A stretch of 27,238 nt of DNA, taken from the NCBI GenBank assembly GCA_035719045.1, contig DASTGO010000064.1, positions 1 to 27,238 on the forward strand, written 5' to 3'. Shown in pieces: positions 13,790 to 21,092 of the stretch. The notes beneath the pieces are model-generated. The model ran no database searches, was not told the origin of the DNA, and saw only the letters and a list, made by a program, of their open reading frames with translations. Numbering within the stretch: the stretch's first letter is position 1; each line of letters begins with the position of its first letter. This DNA comes from DASTGO01 sp035719045 (GTDB lineage Bacteria > Actinomycetota > Actinomycetes > Actinomycetales > Kineosporiaceae). The position numbers and the translations under genes are program-made.

Positions 13790-14218
13790 TCAGTTGCCGG
13801 ACAAGGCCTTGGCGCCGGCCTCCGCGCACAGCTCGTCCTGCTCGGCACTGCCCCCGGACACCCCGACCGCGCCGACCAGCTGCCCCTCGACGGTGAGCGG
13901 GACGCCGCCGCCGAACACCACGAGCCGGTCCCGGTGGACGATCCCGGTGAGCAGCGCCGGGTTGTCCTTGATCATCCCGTACCAGTTCCCGGTCGGGACG
14001 CCCTTGAAGGCGCTGACCGAGTAGGCCTTGTCCTCCGCGATCTTGGCCGACAGCAGCGGCGCGCCGTCCATCCGGCCGAAGGCGACCAGGTTGCCGCCCG
14101 GGTCGGTGACCGCGATGCACACCGCGATCCCCTCGGCGGCAGCACGTTCGGCAGCGGCTGCCACCACCCGGGAGGCGGCGTCGTAGCTGACGGTCGGCAC
14201 GGTGCGGACGTCGGTCAT
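13790..14218 (-). CDS. GlcG/HbpS-family heme-binding-like protein
   Basis: This 142-residue single-domain protein has the GlcG/HbpS signature: LVAFGRMDGAPLLSAKIAEDKAYS, then GIVHRDRLVVFGGGVPLTVEGQLVGAVGVSGG and DELCAEAGAKAL. Members bind heme or small ligands, and copies are often embedded in actinobacterial aromatic-degradation operons. ATG 14218 has a good ribosome-binding site (CGGAGGACCC). It is 57 bp downstream of the reductase fragment on the same strand, so it was probably part of the same aromatic operon and survived its decay. It lacks a signal peptide. Its role here is inferred only from context. Confidence 0.85.
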   Translation of the reverse strand: MTDVRTVPTVSYDAASRVVAAAAERAAAEGIAVCIAVTDPGGNLVAFGRMDGAPLLSAKIAEDKAYSVSAFKGVPTGNWYGMIKDNPALLTGIVHRDRLVVFGGGVPLTVEGQLVGAVGVSGGSAEQDELCAEAGAKALSGN

Positions 14219-14275
14219 GGGTCCTCCGGTCGGGTCGGCATCCGGGATGCGGCTCTGGTCCCGGACGGGGATCGG

Positions 14276-14533
14276 TCAGCGTCTGATCAGCGGTGAGCGT
14301 AGGCCACCGGCGCTGCGGCTGCTCTCGTCGAGGAACTCCTCGCGGTAGATGTCCCGCGGGAACAGCCGGCGCGACATCAGGGTCTTCATCGCGGCCTCCA
14401 CCATGGCCGGCGGACCGCAGACGTAGGCCACCTGGACATGCCTGGGCGGCGTGATCCCGTAGTAGGCGAGATCGGGGAACGGACCGCCGAGCATCTGCTG
14501 CTCGAAGTACAGCTCGAAGGCTGGGCGGAACGA
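14276..14533 (-). pseudogene. C-terminal fragment of phenol-hydroxylase-type (DmpP-like) ferredoxin reductase
   Basis: Minus-strand codons from about 14533 to the stop at 14276 encode HVQVAYVCGPPAMVEAAMKT, then LMSRRLFPRDIYREEFLD and ...GGLRSPLIRR. CGPPxMxxA is the NAD-binding C-terminal motif of FNR-type reductases. The following (R)RLFxRDIYxExF...RSPL ending is typical of actinobacterial multicomponent phenol/aromatic monooxygenase reductases. The N-terminal [2Fe-2S] ferredoxin and FAD domains (about 250 residues) are missing. The open frame continues upstream to 14653 only through unrelated Pro/Arg-rich sequence, so no intact start exists. This matches dmpP, which in classical operons precedes dmpQ and dmpB. 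Confidence 0.72.
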
Positions 14534-15023
14534 CGGGGCGCGTCGCGCGCCGGTCACCTCGTGGCGGCCGCCTGGCGGCCCCGTGATCGGCGTCGGCGGT
14601 GCGGGCCGCGCGGTCCCGGTCCGTGCTCGTGGGGGATGTGACCCCGGTCGCATTCACCGGACCAGGCGTTAACCTCTGATACGGGACGTATGTAGCGAAT
14701 CAGGCTCGGTGATCGTCCGCGGTGGGTGATCGATCGGGCCGAGATCTTCGCTCCTGGGGCGGCTATGCCGGACGTGGGGCGTCAGCGGAGGTGGGGGGCG
14801 ATGTAAGCAGTGCCTTGGTCGCGTCGAGCGGAGGGCTCCGGGCAGCGACCGAGCCTTGACTGATCCCCGTTCCGTGACCCGGACGTCACGGCCGGCGGAA
14901 CGTTGCGGGCAGTCTCGGCACTGTCGACCGCAGGGGCTGCCCCTCCTCAGGGGACCACCGGCTGAAGCATGCACGTGGTGGGTGTCCCGGTCCTGGTGGT
15001 GTCGTGGGGTGGGGGGATCCGCT
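14534..15023. other. Non-coding junction between reductase remnant and glucan operon
   Basis: I see no supported gene in these 490 bases; open frames on both strands lack coding character. It contains GTTAAC (14669-14674) followed closely by the inverted repeat ATACG-GGA-CGTAT (14679-14691), an AT-rich island that may be a regulator site or promoter for the plus-strand glucan genes. A TTGACT hexamer at 14856-14861 lacks a matching -10. The left part must contain the breakpoint that removed the reductase 5' end. Confidence 0.4.
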
Positions 15024-16496
15024 GTGTTCGTCGTGATGGTGGCCTCCGAGTACGCGCCCGTGGCCCAGGCAGGGGGGCTGGCGGAGGTCGTGATGGGCCT
15101 GAGCCGGGAACTCGCCCTGCGCGGCCATGTGGTCGACGTGGTCATCCCCAAGTACGACTCCATGCGGTACGACCAGATCGAGATGCTGACCACGGCCTAC
15201 GAGGACCTGCGGGTGCCCTGGTACTCCGGGCACGTGCCGACCACGGTGTGGACCGGTGTGGTGGGCGGCCAGCGCTGCTACTTCATCGACCCGCGCTCGG
15301 ACGACGGGTTCTTCCGGCGCCCTTCGCTGTACGGCGCGCCGGACGACGTGGCCCGCTTCGCCTTCTTCTCCAGGGCGGCGATGGAGTTCATGCTCAGGAC
15401 CAACCGGCGCCCCGACGTGATCCACTGTCATGACTGGCAGACCGCGCTGGTCCCCGTGCTCCTGTTCGAGGTCTACCAGCATCTCGGAATGTCCGAGCAG
15501 CGGGTGTGCCTCACCGTCCACAACTTCGCTCAGCAGGGGATGGCGGGCGCCTGGGTCCTGCAGGCGACGGGTCTGGGCCGGCCTGAGCACTTCTGCCACA
15601 CCGACCGGCTGCGCGACGACGTCTACGCCGATGCCGTCAACCTGCTGAAGGGCGGCATCGTCTACTCCAACTACGTGACCACGGTCTCCCCGCAGCACGC
15701 CTGGGAGACCCGCCACACCGAACAGGGCATGGGACTCGGGCGCACGCTGGACGTCCACCGGGACAAGTACCGGGGCGTGCTCAACGGCGTCGACTACGAC
15801 GTGTGGAACCCCGAGGTCGACCGCCTGATCCCGCACAGGTTCGGCCCCGGCGACCTCGGCGGCAAATATGCGAACAAGCAGGCTCTGCGCGACCGGTTCT
15901 GGCTGCGGGACGGCTACAAGCCGGTGGTCTCCTACCTCGGGCGGCTTGATCGGCAGAAGGGTGTGCACCTGATCCAACATGCGCTCAGGTACTCCCTGGG
16001 CCTGGGCGCCCAGTTCATCGTGCTGGGAACGAGCACCGAGCCGCAGATCCACGACGAGTTCCTGCGGCTGAAGGCGGAACTCAACGACCACCCTGACTGC
16101 CATCTCGAGCTGTCGTTCACCGCCGAACTGGGCCACCTGGTCTACGCGGGATCGGACCTCGTCGTCGTTCCCAGCATGTTCGAACCGTGCGGGTTGGTGC
16201 AGTTGACCGCACTGAAGTACGGGACGGTTCCGGTGGTCCGGCACATCGGCGGTCTCGTGGACACCGTCCATGACCGCGACTACTCGGACCGGCCGTGGGA
16301 GGCGCGGAACGGTTACTCCTTCCACCAGGTGGACACGCCGGCCCTGGAGTCCGCGTTGAGGCGGGCGCTCCGCCTCTGGTTCGACGATCCCCAGCAGTTC
16401 CGCACGCTGATGGTGCAGGGGATGGTGCAGGACCATTCATGGGCGGCACCGGGCGCGACATATCTGGAGATCTACGACCACATCCGCCACAAGTGA
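15024..16496 (+). CDS. glgA: GT5 glycogen/starch-synthase-like glycosyltransferase
   Basis: This 490-residue GT-B enzyme would extend alpha-1,4-glucan from a nucleotide-glucose. GTG 15024 is used because it aligns with the family start (FVVMVASEYAPVAQAGGLAEV); a GGGGGGAT run lies upstream. Motifs include VIHCHDWQTALVPVLL, LTVHNFAQQGMAG, VSYLGRLDRQKGVHLI and the catalytic SMFEPCGLVQLTALKYGTVPVVRHIGGL (Glu387). The normally invariant K-T-G-G-L lysine that contacts the ADP-glucose phosphates is Gln15 here (position 15 as in E. coli GlgA). This could shift donor preference or lower activity. It is followed at 67 bp by two GH57 genes, a grouping typical of GH57-associated glucan loci rather than of classical glgBXCAP. 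Confidence 0.9.
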   Translation: MFVVMVASEYAPVAQAGGLAEVVMGLSRELALRGHVVDVVIPKYDSMRYDQIEMLTTAYEDLRVPWYSGHVPTTVWTGVVGGQRCYFIDPRSDDGFFRRPSLYGAPDDVARFAFFSRAAMEFMLRTNRRPDVIHCHDWQTALVPVLLFEVYQHLGMSEQRVCLTVHNFAQQGMAGAWVLQATGLGRPEHFCHTDRLRDDVYADAVNLLKGGIVYSNYVTTVSPQHAWETRHTEQGMGLGRTLDVHRDKYRGVLNGVDYDVWNPEVDRLIPHRFGPGDLGGKYANKQALRDRFWLRDGYKPVVSYLGRLDRQKGVHLIQHALRYSLGLGAQFIVLGTSTEPQIHDEFLRLKAELNDHPDCHLELSFTAELGHLVYAGSDLVVVPSMFEPCGLVQLTALKYGTVPVVRHIGGLVDTVHDRDYSDRPWEARNGYSFHQVDTPALESALRRALRLWFDDPQQFRTLMVQGMVQDHSWAAPGATYLEIYDHIRHK

Positions 16497-16563
16497 CAGC
16501 ACCCGACAAGGGACAGCACCCGAGAAAGCACAGGGCGACCTTCACGGTGGGACTGGAGGAACT

Positions 16564-18021
16564 GTGAGCATGCTCAGCGACGAGATCGACGGCCTGCCGA
16601 ACATCAGCGGCTCCGAGGAACTCCTGGAGGGGGCATCGGGCCGGAGCCCGCGCGCTGCGGTCTTCTTCAGCGGGGGAGAGCCGTTCGCCGGGATCCGCAG
16701 CGCCTGCGCCATCGCCCTGCACATGCACCAGCCGCTGATCCCGGCCGGTGGCCCCGACCCGCGGACCGCCGCCCTGATCAGCAACCTCCAGTACATGTAT
16801 GAGCATCCCGAGATCGGCGACAACCACAACGCAGCGGTCTTCCGCTGGTGCTATGCCCGGATGGGTGAGTTCATCCCGCAGCTGATCCGGGAGGGAATGT
16901 CCCCCCGGGTGATGCTGGAGTACTCCGGGACCCTCCTGCACGGCCTGCGCGTGCTCGGTGCCCACGAGGTGATCGAGGCGTTGCGGACGATCACGGTGGA
17001 CCCGCAGTACCGGCAGGCCGTGGAGTGGCTCGGCTGCCCGTGGGGGCATGCGGTCGCCCCGTCGACGCCCGTGCAGGACTACCAGTTGCACGTCCGGGCG
17101 TGGCGGCACCACTTCGCGTCGATCTTCGGGCTGGAGGCGCTGGGACGGGTGCGTGGCTTCTCTCCCTCGGAGATGGCGCTGCCCAATCATCCGGACGTCG
17201 CCCACGCCTTCGTCCGGACCCTGCTCGACAACGGCTACGACTGGGTCCTGGTGCAGGAGCACACCATCGAGCGGCCGGACGGTTCAGCGGTGGACAGTCC
17301 GCACCTGCCGCACCGCCTGGTGTGCCGCAGTTCCACCGGAGAGACGGCGAGCATCATCGCCGTCGTCAAGACCCAGGGCAGCGACACCAAGCTGGTCGGG
17401 CAGATGCAGCCCTACTACGAGGCCAAGGGGCTGGACCGGCGGGAGCTGGCCGGCCACCGGGTTCCGCAACTGGTCACCCAGATCGCCGACGGGGAGAACG
17501 GCGGGGTGATGATGAACGAGTTCCCGCCGAAGTACCACGACGTCGTCCGGGAGAGCTCCGGGACGTCGACCCCCTTGATGAACGTGACCGAGTACCTCGA
17601 GCAGCTGTGGGCCACGGGGGTCACCGTCGAGGACCTGCCCGTGGTCCAGCCCCTGCTGCAGCACCGGATCTGGCAGCACCTGCAGCCGGGGGACGGCCCG
17701 CAGCGCCTGGCCCAGGTGATCGCCGACCTGTCCGCGAGGGATCACCGCTTCCATACCGAAGGCGGCAGTTGGACGAACGACATCTCGTGGGTGCGGGGGT
17801 ACGAGGACGTGCTCGCGCCCATGGAGCGGGCCAGCGCCCTGTTCTTCGAACATGTCCTGAGCCGGGGGGTCCCGCCGACGGACTGGCGGTTCCGCAACGC
17901 GCTGTTCCACCTCCTGACGGCGGAGACGAGCTGCTACCGCTACTGGGGCAGCGGGATCTGGACCGAGTACGGGCGGGAGATCGCCGGCCGGGCGGCGGAC
18001 ATCGCGACGTACGACTTCTGA
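16564..18021 (+). CDS. GH57-family glycoside hydrolase/glucan-modifying protein (first)
   Basis: This 485-residue protein shows GH57 motifs: HMHQP (His53, His55), the probable nucleophile Glu203 in GFSPSEMALPN, and the acid/base Asp309 in IADGENGGVMMNEFP. GH57 enzymes are amylases, 4-alpha-glucanotransferases or branching enzymes; which one applies here cannot be told from sequence alone. A non-catalytic N-terminal segment (about 1-45) precedes the barrel. Start choice: GTG 16564 lies only 3 nt from GGAGGA (16555-16560), while ATG 16570, two codons in, has the better 9-nt spacing. It lies between the GT5 gene and a second GH57 gene on the same strand, presumably one operon for making and trimming or branching an alpha-glucan in the cytoplasm. 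Confidence 0.85.
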   Translation: MSMLSDEIDGLPNISGSEELLEGASGRSPRAAVFFSGGEPFAGIRSACAIALHMHQPLIPAGGPDPRTAALISNLQYMYEHPEIGDNHNAAVFRWCYARMGEFIPQLIREGMSPRVMLEYSGTLLHGLRVLGAHEVIEALRTITVDPQYRQAVEWLGCPWGHAVAPSTPVQDYQLHVRAWRHHFASIFGLEALGRVRGFSPSEMALPNHPDVAHAFVRTLLDNGYDWVLVQEHTIERPDGSAVDSPHLPHRLVCRSSTGETASIIAVVKTQGSDTKLVGQMQPYYEAKGLDRRELAGHRVPQLVTQIADGENGGVMMNEFPPKYHDVVRESSGTSTPLMNVTEYLEQLWATGVTVEDLPVVQPLLQHRIWQHLQPGDGPQRLAQVIADLSARDHRFHTEGGSWTNDISWVRGYEDVLAPMERASALFFEHVLSRGVPPTDWRFRNALFHLLTAETSCYRYWGSGIWTEYGREIAGRAADIATYDF

Positions 18022-18046
18022 ACGGGCCGAACACTTTCTGGACGAA

Positions 18047-18097
18047 CCGGACGAGCAGACGTACCGGACGGGCAGACGTATCGGACGAGGAGACATG
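18047..18097. repeat. Three 17-bp tandem units ahead of the second GH57 gene
   Basis: CCGGACGAGCAGACGTA (18047-18063), CCGGACGGGCAGACGTA (18064-18080) and the diverged TCGGACGAGGAGACATG (18081-18097) follow one another without gaps. The third unit has changed to contain GAGGAG and an ATG, so a ribosome-binding element appears to have arisen within the repeat. The unit length equals that of the duplication at the fbiC start, although the sequences differ. Confidence 0.85.
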
Positions 18098-18106
18098 GAG
18101 GTACGG

Positions 18107-19318
18107 GTGGGAGAGATCGCCTGGGCCCTGGTGCTGAACCTGCATCAGCCGAGCGGCAACCTGGAGCGCCTCCTGGAGACGCAGGAGTGGGCGGCGAAGG
18201 AGATCCTCTGGGCATTGGACCGGATCCCCCGGTCGCTGTGGGGTTTCGAGGATGTCGGCCGCGTGCACCTGTCCCTGTCGGGAACGTTGCTGGAGACCTT
18301 GTCCGATCCTGAGTTCCAGCGGCGCGTCTACGGTGTCGTGGACTGTGGGTCGCTGCTGTGGCATCTGCAGAACACGAGCGTGATCGACGTCCTGGGCACC
18401 GCGTACTACCACCCCGTCCTGCCTCTCATTCCCGCCCCGGACCGTGACGATCAACTCCGGCGATGGTGGACGGCGGCCGCGCACCTGTTCCACCGCACGT
18501 GCTTCGCCGGATTCTGGCCACCCGAGCTGGGTTTCCGGATGGAACTCATTCCCCAGATCAGGCGCCTGGGCTACCGGTATGTCGTGGTGGACAGCGAGTA
18601 CGTCCGCCCCGTCGGTCAGATGCGGTGGGAGGAGATCCGGTACCGCCCCCACCTCGCCTCCTTCGCGGGGGAGCAGATCGTCGTCGTGGTGCGTGACCGT
18701 GACCTGTCGAATGCCCAGGAGTCGGGGATGGAGGTGGACTGGTTCCGTGCCGAGGTGGCAGCCCGCACCCGCCACTGTGACTTCCCCCCGCTCGTCACCA
18801 CCTGCACCGATGGCGACAACGGCGGGTGGTTCCGCAACACCGGACCCAACTTCTGGTCGGAGTTCTACCGGCCCCTCCTGCACGCGGTACGTGGCGGGGA
18901 CGGCGGCGTCCCGCGCCCCAGGTTCATCCACGAGTACCTGGATCGGTACGGCGCCCAGGGTGAGGTGACCGTGGAGCCGGGGGCCTGGAACACCGGTTGG
19001 CATGACGGGCGGGGATTCGTGCAGTGGACCGGCTCGCCGGACCAGCGCTCGATGCTCGCCCGCGTCGGCGAACTCAGCCGGGCCGTGCGTCAGGCGCAGG
19101 CTGACGGCGTGGAGTCGGCATCCCGCTCGGATCCCGACCTGGACCGCTGTCTGGAGCAGGCCCGGTGGCGGGTGCTGAGGGCCGAGACGAGCTGCAACTT
19201 TTTCTGGGGTGACGCCTGGCTGTCCCGCTGCGAGGACGACCTGCGGGAGGCGCAGCGCCGGCTCGACGTCGTCCGGGAGGCGGGTCAGTCGAGGGTCAGG
19301 TCGTTGCCGAACAGGTAG
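18107..19318 (+). CDS. GH57-family-like protein (second)
   Basis: This 403-residue protein is given a GTG start at 18107 because GGAGG lies 5 nt upstream and it gives the typical GH57 opening (GEIAWALVLNLHQP). ATG 18095, four codons longer, has GAGGAG only 2 nt away. Motifs are NLHQP (the first His of HxHQP is Asn11), YYHPVLPLIP, the probable nucleophile Glu140 in GFWPPELGF and the probable acid/base Asp235 in TTCTDGDNGGWFRN. Loss of the first motif His suggests altered substrate subsite chemistry, but the catalytic pair is retained. It is 85 bp downstream of the first GH57 gene. Its last 34 bp overlap the end of the convergent CBM21 gene. Confidence 0.83.
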   Translation: MGEIAWALVLNLHQPSGNLERLLETQEWAAKEILWALDRIPRSLWGFEDVGRVHLSLSGTLLETLSDPEFQRRVYGVVDCGSLLWHLQNTSVIDVLGTAYYHPVLPLIPAPDRDDQLRRWWTAAAHLFHRTCFAGFWPPELGFRMELIPQIRRLGYRYVVVDSEYVRPVGQMRWEEIRYRPHLASFAGEQIVVVVRDRDLSNAQESGMEVDWFRAEVAARTRHCDFPPLVTTCTDGDNGGWFRNTGPNFWSEFYRPLLHAVRGGDGGVPRPRFIHEYLDRYGAQGEVTVEPGAWNTGWHDGRGFVQWTGSPDQRSMLARVGELSRAVRQAQADGVESASRSDPDLDRCLEQARWRVLRAETSCNFFWGDAWLSRCEDDLREAQRRLDVVREAGQSRVRSLPNR

Positions 19319-19950
19319 TCCTGGCCGAAGTTGTTGTCCCAGTAGGTCTGCGCCGAGTCGAGGTTCCGGTAGTAGACGGCGAACCTGCAACCGCGGGCGT
19401 CGAAGGGCGGGGAGGTGAAACTCCACCGTTCGGCGGGGCCCGTGACCCAGGGGGCCCCGCCGCCTTCGCGTGCGATCCCGTCGTAGAGCCCGGAGAACTC
19501 GATCCACCGGGAGGCGCCGTCGGGGAGCATCCGGACGCCCACGGACTTGCGGTACGAGACGTTGTCGACGTAGATCAGGCCGTGCATCCGTCGCCGGGCC
19601 GTGCTCACGGCCCGCAGTTCCGCACGGCGCAGGCAGACCCGCCCGCCGACGGCGTTGGCCCACAGCGGCACGCGGTAGTTCCGGCCGTCGTTGTTGTCCC
19701 AGAACGATGCGCCGCCGGCGTGGTAGAAGACCGCGAACTCCTCCGGGCGGGGGACCGTGTCGGCGAAGACGTCGTAGCCGAAGTGCCGGGATGCCGGTGA
19801 CAGTTCATGCTCCTGCCAGTCCTCGCCGATCCGGCCCCGGATGCCGACGCGCTTGTCGCCGGCGAGGTCCTTGACCCTGACCCGCACCAGCGTCCGGCCG
19901 TCCTGGGTGGTGGCGTAGGCCAGCCTGATCGGGGGGACTCCCTCGGCCAT
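19285..19950 (-). CDS. Tandem CBM21-like starch/glycogen-binding protein without catalytic domain
   Basis: This 221-residue protein contains two starch-binding modules in tandem. Each ends with the hallmark WDNNxGxxY: WDNN at 84-87 (ASFWDNNDGRNYRVPL) and at 204-207 (TYWDNNFGQDYLFG). This motif marks CBM21/CBM53-type modules, best known from eukaryotic glycogen-targeting phosphatase subunits and fungal glucoamylases. No enzyme domain, signal peptide or membrane segment is visible. ATG 19950 is favoured by GGGAGGG 4 nt upstream; the upstream in-frame extension is not coding-like. It probably attaches to the alpha-glucan made by the convergent GT5/GH57 operon. With two binding sites it could cross-link chains or granules. 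Confidence 0.8.
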   Translation of the reverse strand: MAEGVPPIRLAYATTQDGRTLVRVRVKDLAGDKRVGIRGRIGEDWQEHELSPASRHFGYDVFADTVPRPEEFAVFYHAGGASFWDNNDGRNYRVPLWANAVGGRVCLRRAELRAVSTARRRMHGLIYVDNVSYRKSVGVRMLPDGASRWIEFSGLYDGIAREGGGAPWVTGPAERWSFTSPPFDARGCRFAVYYRNLDSAQTYWDNNFGQDYLFGNDLTLD

Positions 19951-20015
19951 CAACCCTCCCGCGCTCCTCCTGCCTGGCCGGCGCGCACCAGGCCCGTAGC
20001 CCTGCTCTGCCGTGG

Positions 20016-20040
20016 CCATATGCCCTCTATGACCAGGCAT
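20016..20040. promoter_or_regulatory. Inverted repeat upstream of the CBM21 gene
   Basis: ATATGCC (20016-20022) and GGCATAT (20034-20040) form perfect 7-bp arms with an 11-bp spacer, 66 bp upstream of the CBM21 gene start and downstream of the iclR stop. The half-site spacing (18 bp centre to centre) and AT content fit a dimeric regulator site. No promoter hexamers could be fixed with confidence. Confidence 0.4.
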
Positions 20041-20074
20041 ATCACCCATGTGGGAGACGGGCAGTGCCGCGGTG

Positions 20075-20857
20075 TCAGTCGCGCGGCGGCAACTGCCCGC
20101 CGAGGGCCCGGGACAGGGCGAGGGCGGCCGTGCGGACCGCGGGGGACATCCGTTCGACGTCCAGCCGTTCGGCCCGGCCGGTGACCGAGATGGCGGCGGC
20201 GATCCGCCCGTCGGCTCCGAACACCGGGGCGGCCGCGCAGACGATGCCGACCGCGGACTCCTGCCGGTCGTAGGACACCCCGGTCTCGGCGATGGTGCGC
20301 AGTTCCCTGGCCAGCGCCCCCGGCATGATGATCGTGAACGGGCTGCGCCGGGTCAGGCCCGCCTCGATCCGGGCCTTCACCACCTCCGGCGGGCTGAACG
20401 CGAGGATGGCCTTGCCGACCCCGGTGGCATGTGCCGGCATCCGGCCGCCGACCCGCGACGGCAGCGGCTGGGAGTCGCGCACGCGCATGATCTCCACGTA
20501 GACCACCTCGATCCCGTCCAGGACCGCCAGGTGGACGTTGTTCTGGGTGGCCTCCCGCAGGTCCTCCATGTACGGGATGGCGGCGTCCTTGAGGGTCCGC
20601 TGCCGGGGGACCAGTTGCCCGAGCTCGAACAGGTGCATGCCCAGCCGGACCCGCCCGTCCGCCTGCTCCAGCAGCCCCAGGCGGACCAGTTCGCCGGCGA
20701 GCCGGTGGGTGGTGGACTTGGCCAGCCCGCAGCGACGGGACAGCTCCGAGATGCCCAGTTCGGTGCGGTCCGCCCCGAAGGCGTCCAGCAGGCTGATCGC
20801 ACGCTCGAGGACCGACGCCGGGGCCCCGTCCCACTCAGCGGAACGCATGCCTTGCAT
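20075..20857 (-). CDS. IclR-family transcriptional regulator
   Basis: This 260-residue protein has an N-terminal winged helix-turn-helix (about 14-75: SVLERAISLLDAF...ISELSRRCGLAKSTTHRLAGELVRLGLL). The C-terminal effector-binding domain (about 85-255) carries GGRMPAHATGVGKAILAF and ISVTGRAERLDVERM. IclR regulators commonly control aromatic catabolic operons and themselves. ATG 20857 is preceded by GGTGG. The gene is divergent from the lower meta-cleavage operon and separated from it by a truncated IclR copy, so the dmpEFGHIC operon is the likely target. A TATGAT at 20920-20915 (minus strand) could be its -10 element. Confidence 0.93.
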   Translation of the reverse strand: MQGMRSAEWDGAPASVLERAISLLDAFGADRTELGISELSRRCGLAKSTTHRLAGELVRLGLLEQADGRVRLGMHLFELGQLVPRQRTLKDAAIPYMEDLREATQNNVHLAVLDGIEVVYVEIMRVRDSQPLPSRVGGRMPAHATGVGKAILAFSPPEVVKARIEAGLTRRSPFTIIMPGALARELRTIAETGVSYDRQESAVGIVCAAAPVFGADGRIAAAISVTGRAERLDVERMSPAVRTAALALSRALGGQLPPRD

Positions 20858-20900
20858 GGTCCACCTGCCGGCGGCGAGTGTCTAGGCACGCCCGGTGCGG

Positions 20901-20936
20901 TCGTTCGGATCCGGATCATAAGTTGTTCGGTTCCGT
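20901..20936. promoter_or_regulatory. Candidate IclR operator/promoter region
   Basis: TCGTTCGGATCCGG (20901-20914) and TTGTTCGGTTCCGT (20923-20936) match at 11 of 14 positions and are 22 bp apart, about two helical turns. The first is overlapped by the perfect palindrome GATCCGGATC (20908-20917). A minus-strand TATGAT (20920-20915), resembling a -10 box for iclR, lies between the copies, so bound regulator would occlude it. This is inference from spacing and position. Confidence 0.4.
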
Positions 20937-21092
20937 CCGATCTGCCGGGACGGTGCGGGCCGGCGGCGCTCCACCCGCTCAGGTGAGGGCGGGTGGCGTT
21001 CTCGATGTGAGGTAGCCGGCGGGTGGACGGTGATCGCCGTCCGTGATGAAGGTCGGGCGGCGGTGCCGCGGGGCTCGAGGTGGAGGCGTGCG

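Noticed and set aside
14856..14884. TTGACT as -35 element of a glucan-operon promoter
   Set aside because: No acceptable -10 hexamer at 16-19 bp; such hexamers occur by chance.
14886..16436. Long minus-strand open frame of 516 codons opposite the GT5 gene
   Set aside because: No recognisable motifs; it mirrors a strongly conserved glycosyltransferase on the other strand.
17621..19663. 680-codon minus-strand open frame across the GH57 and CBM21 region
   Set aside because: Composition is that of a shadow frame, and it conflicts with three genes supported by family motifs.
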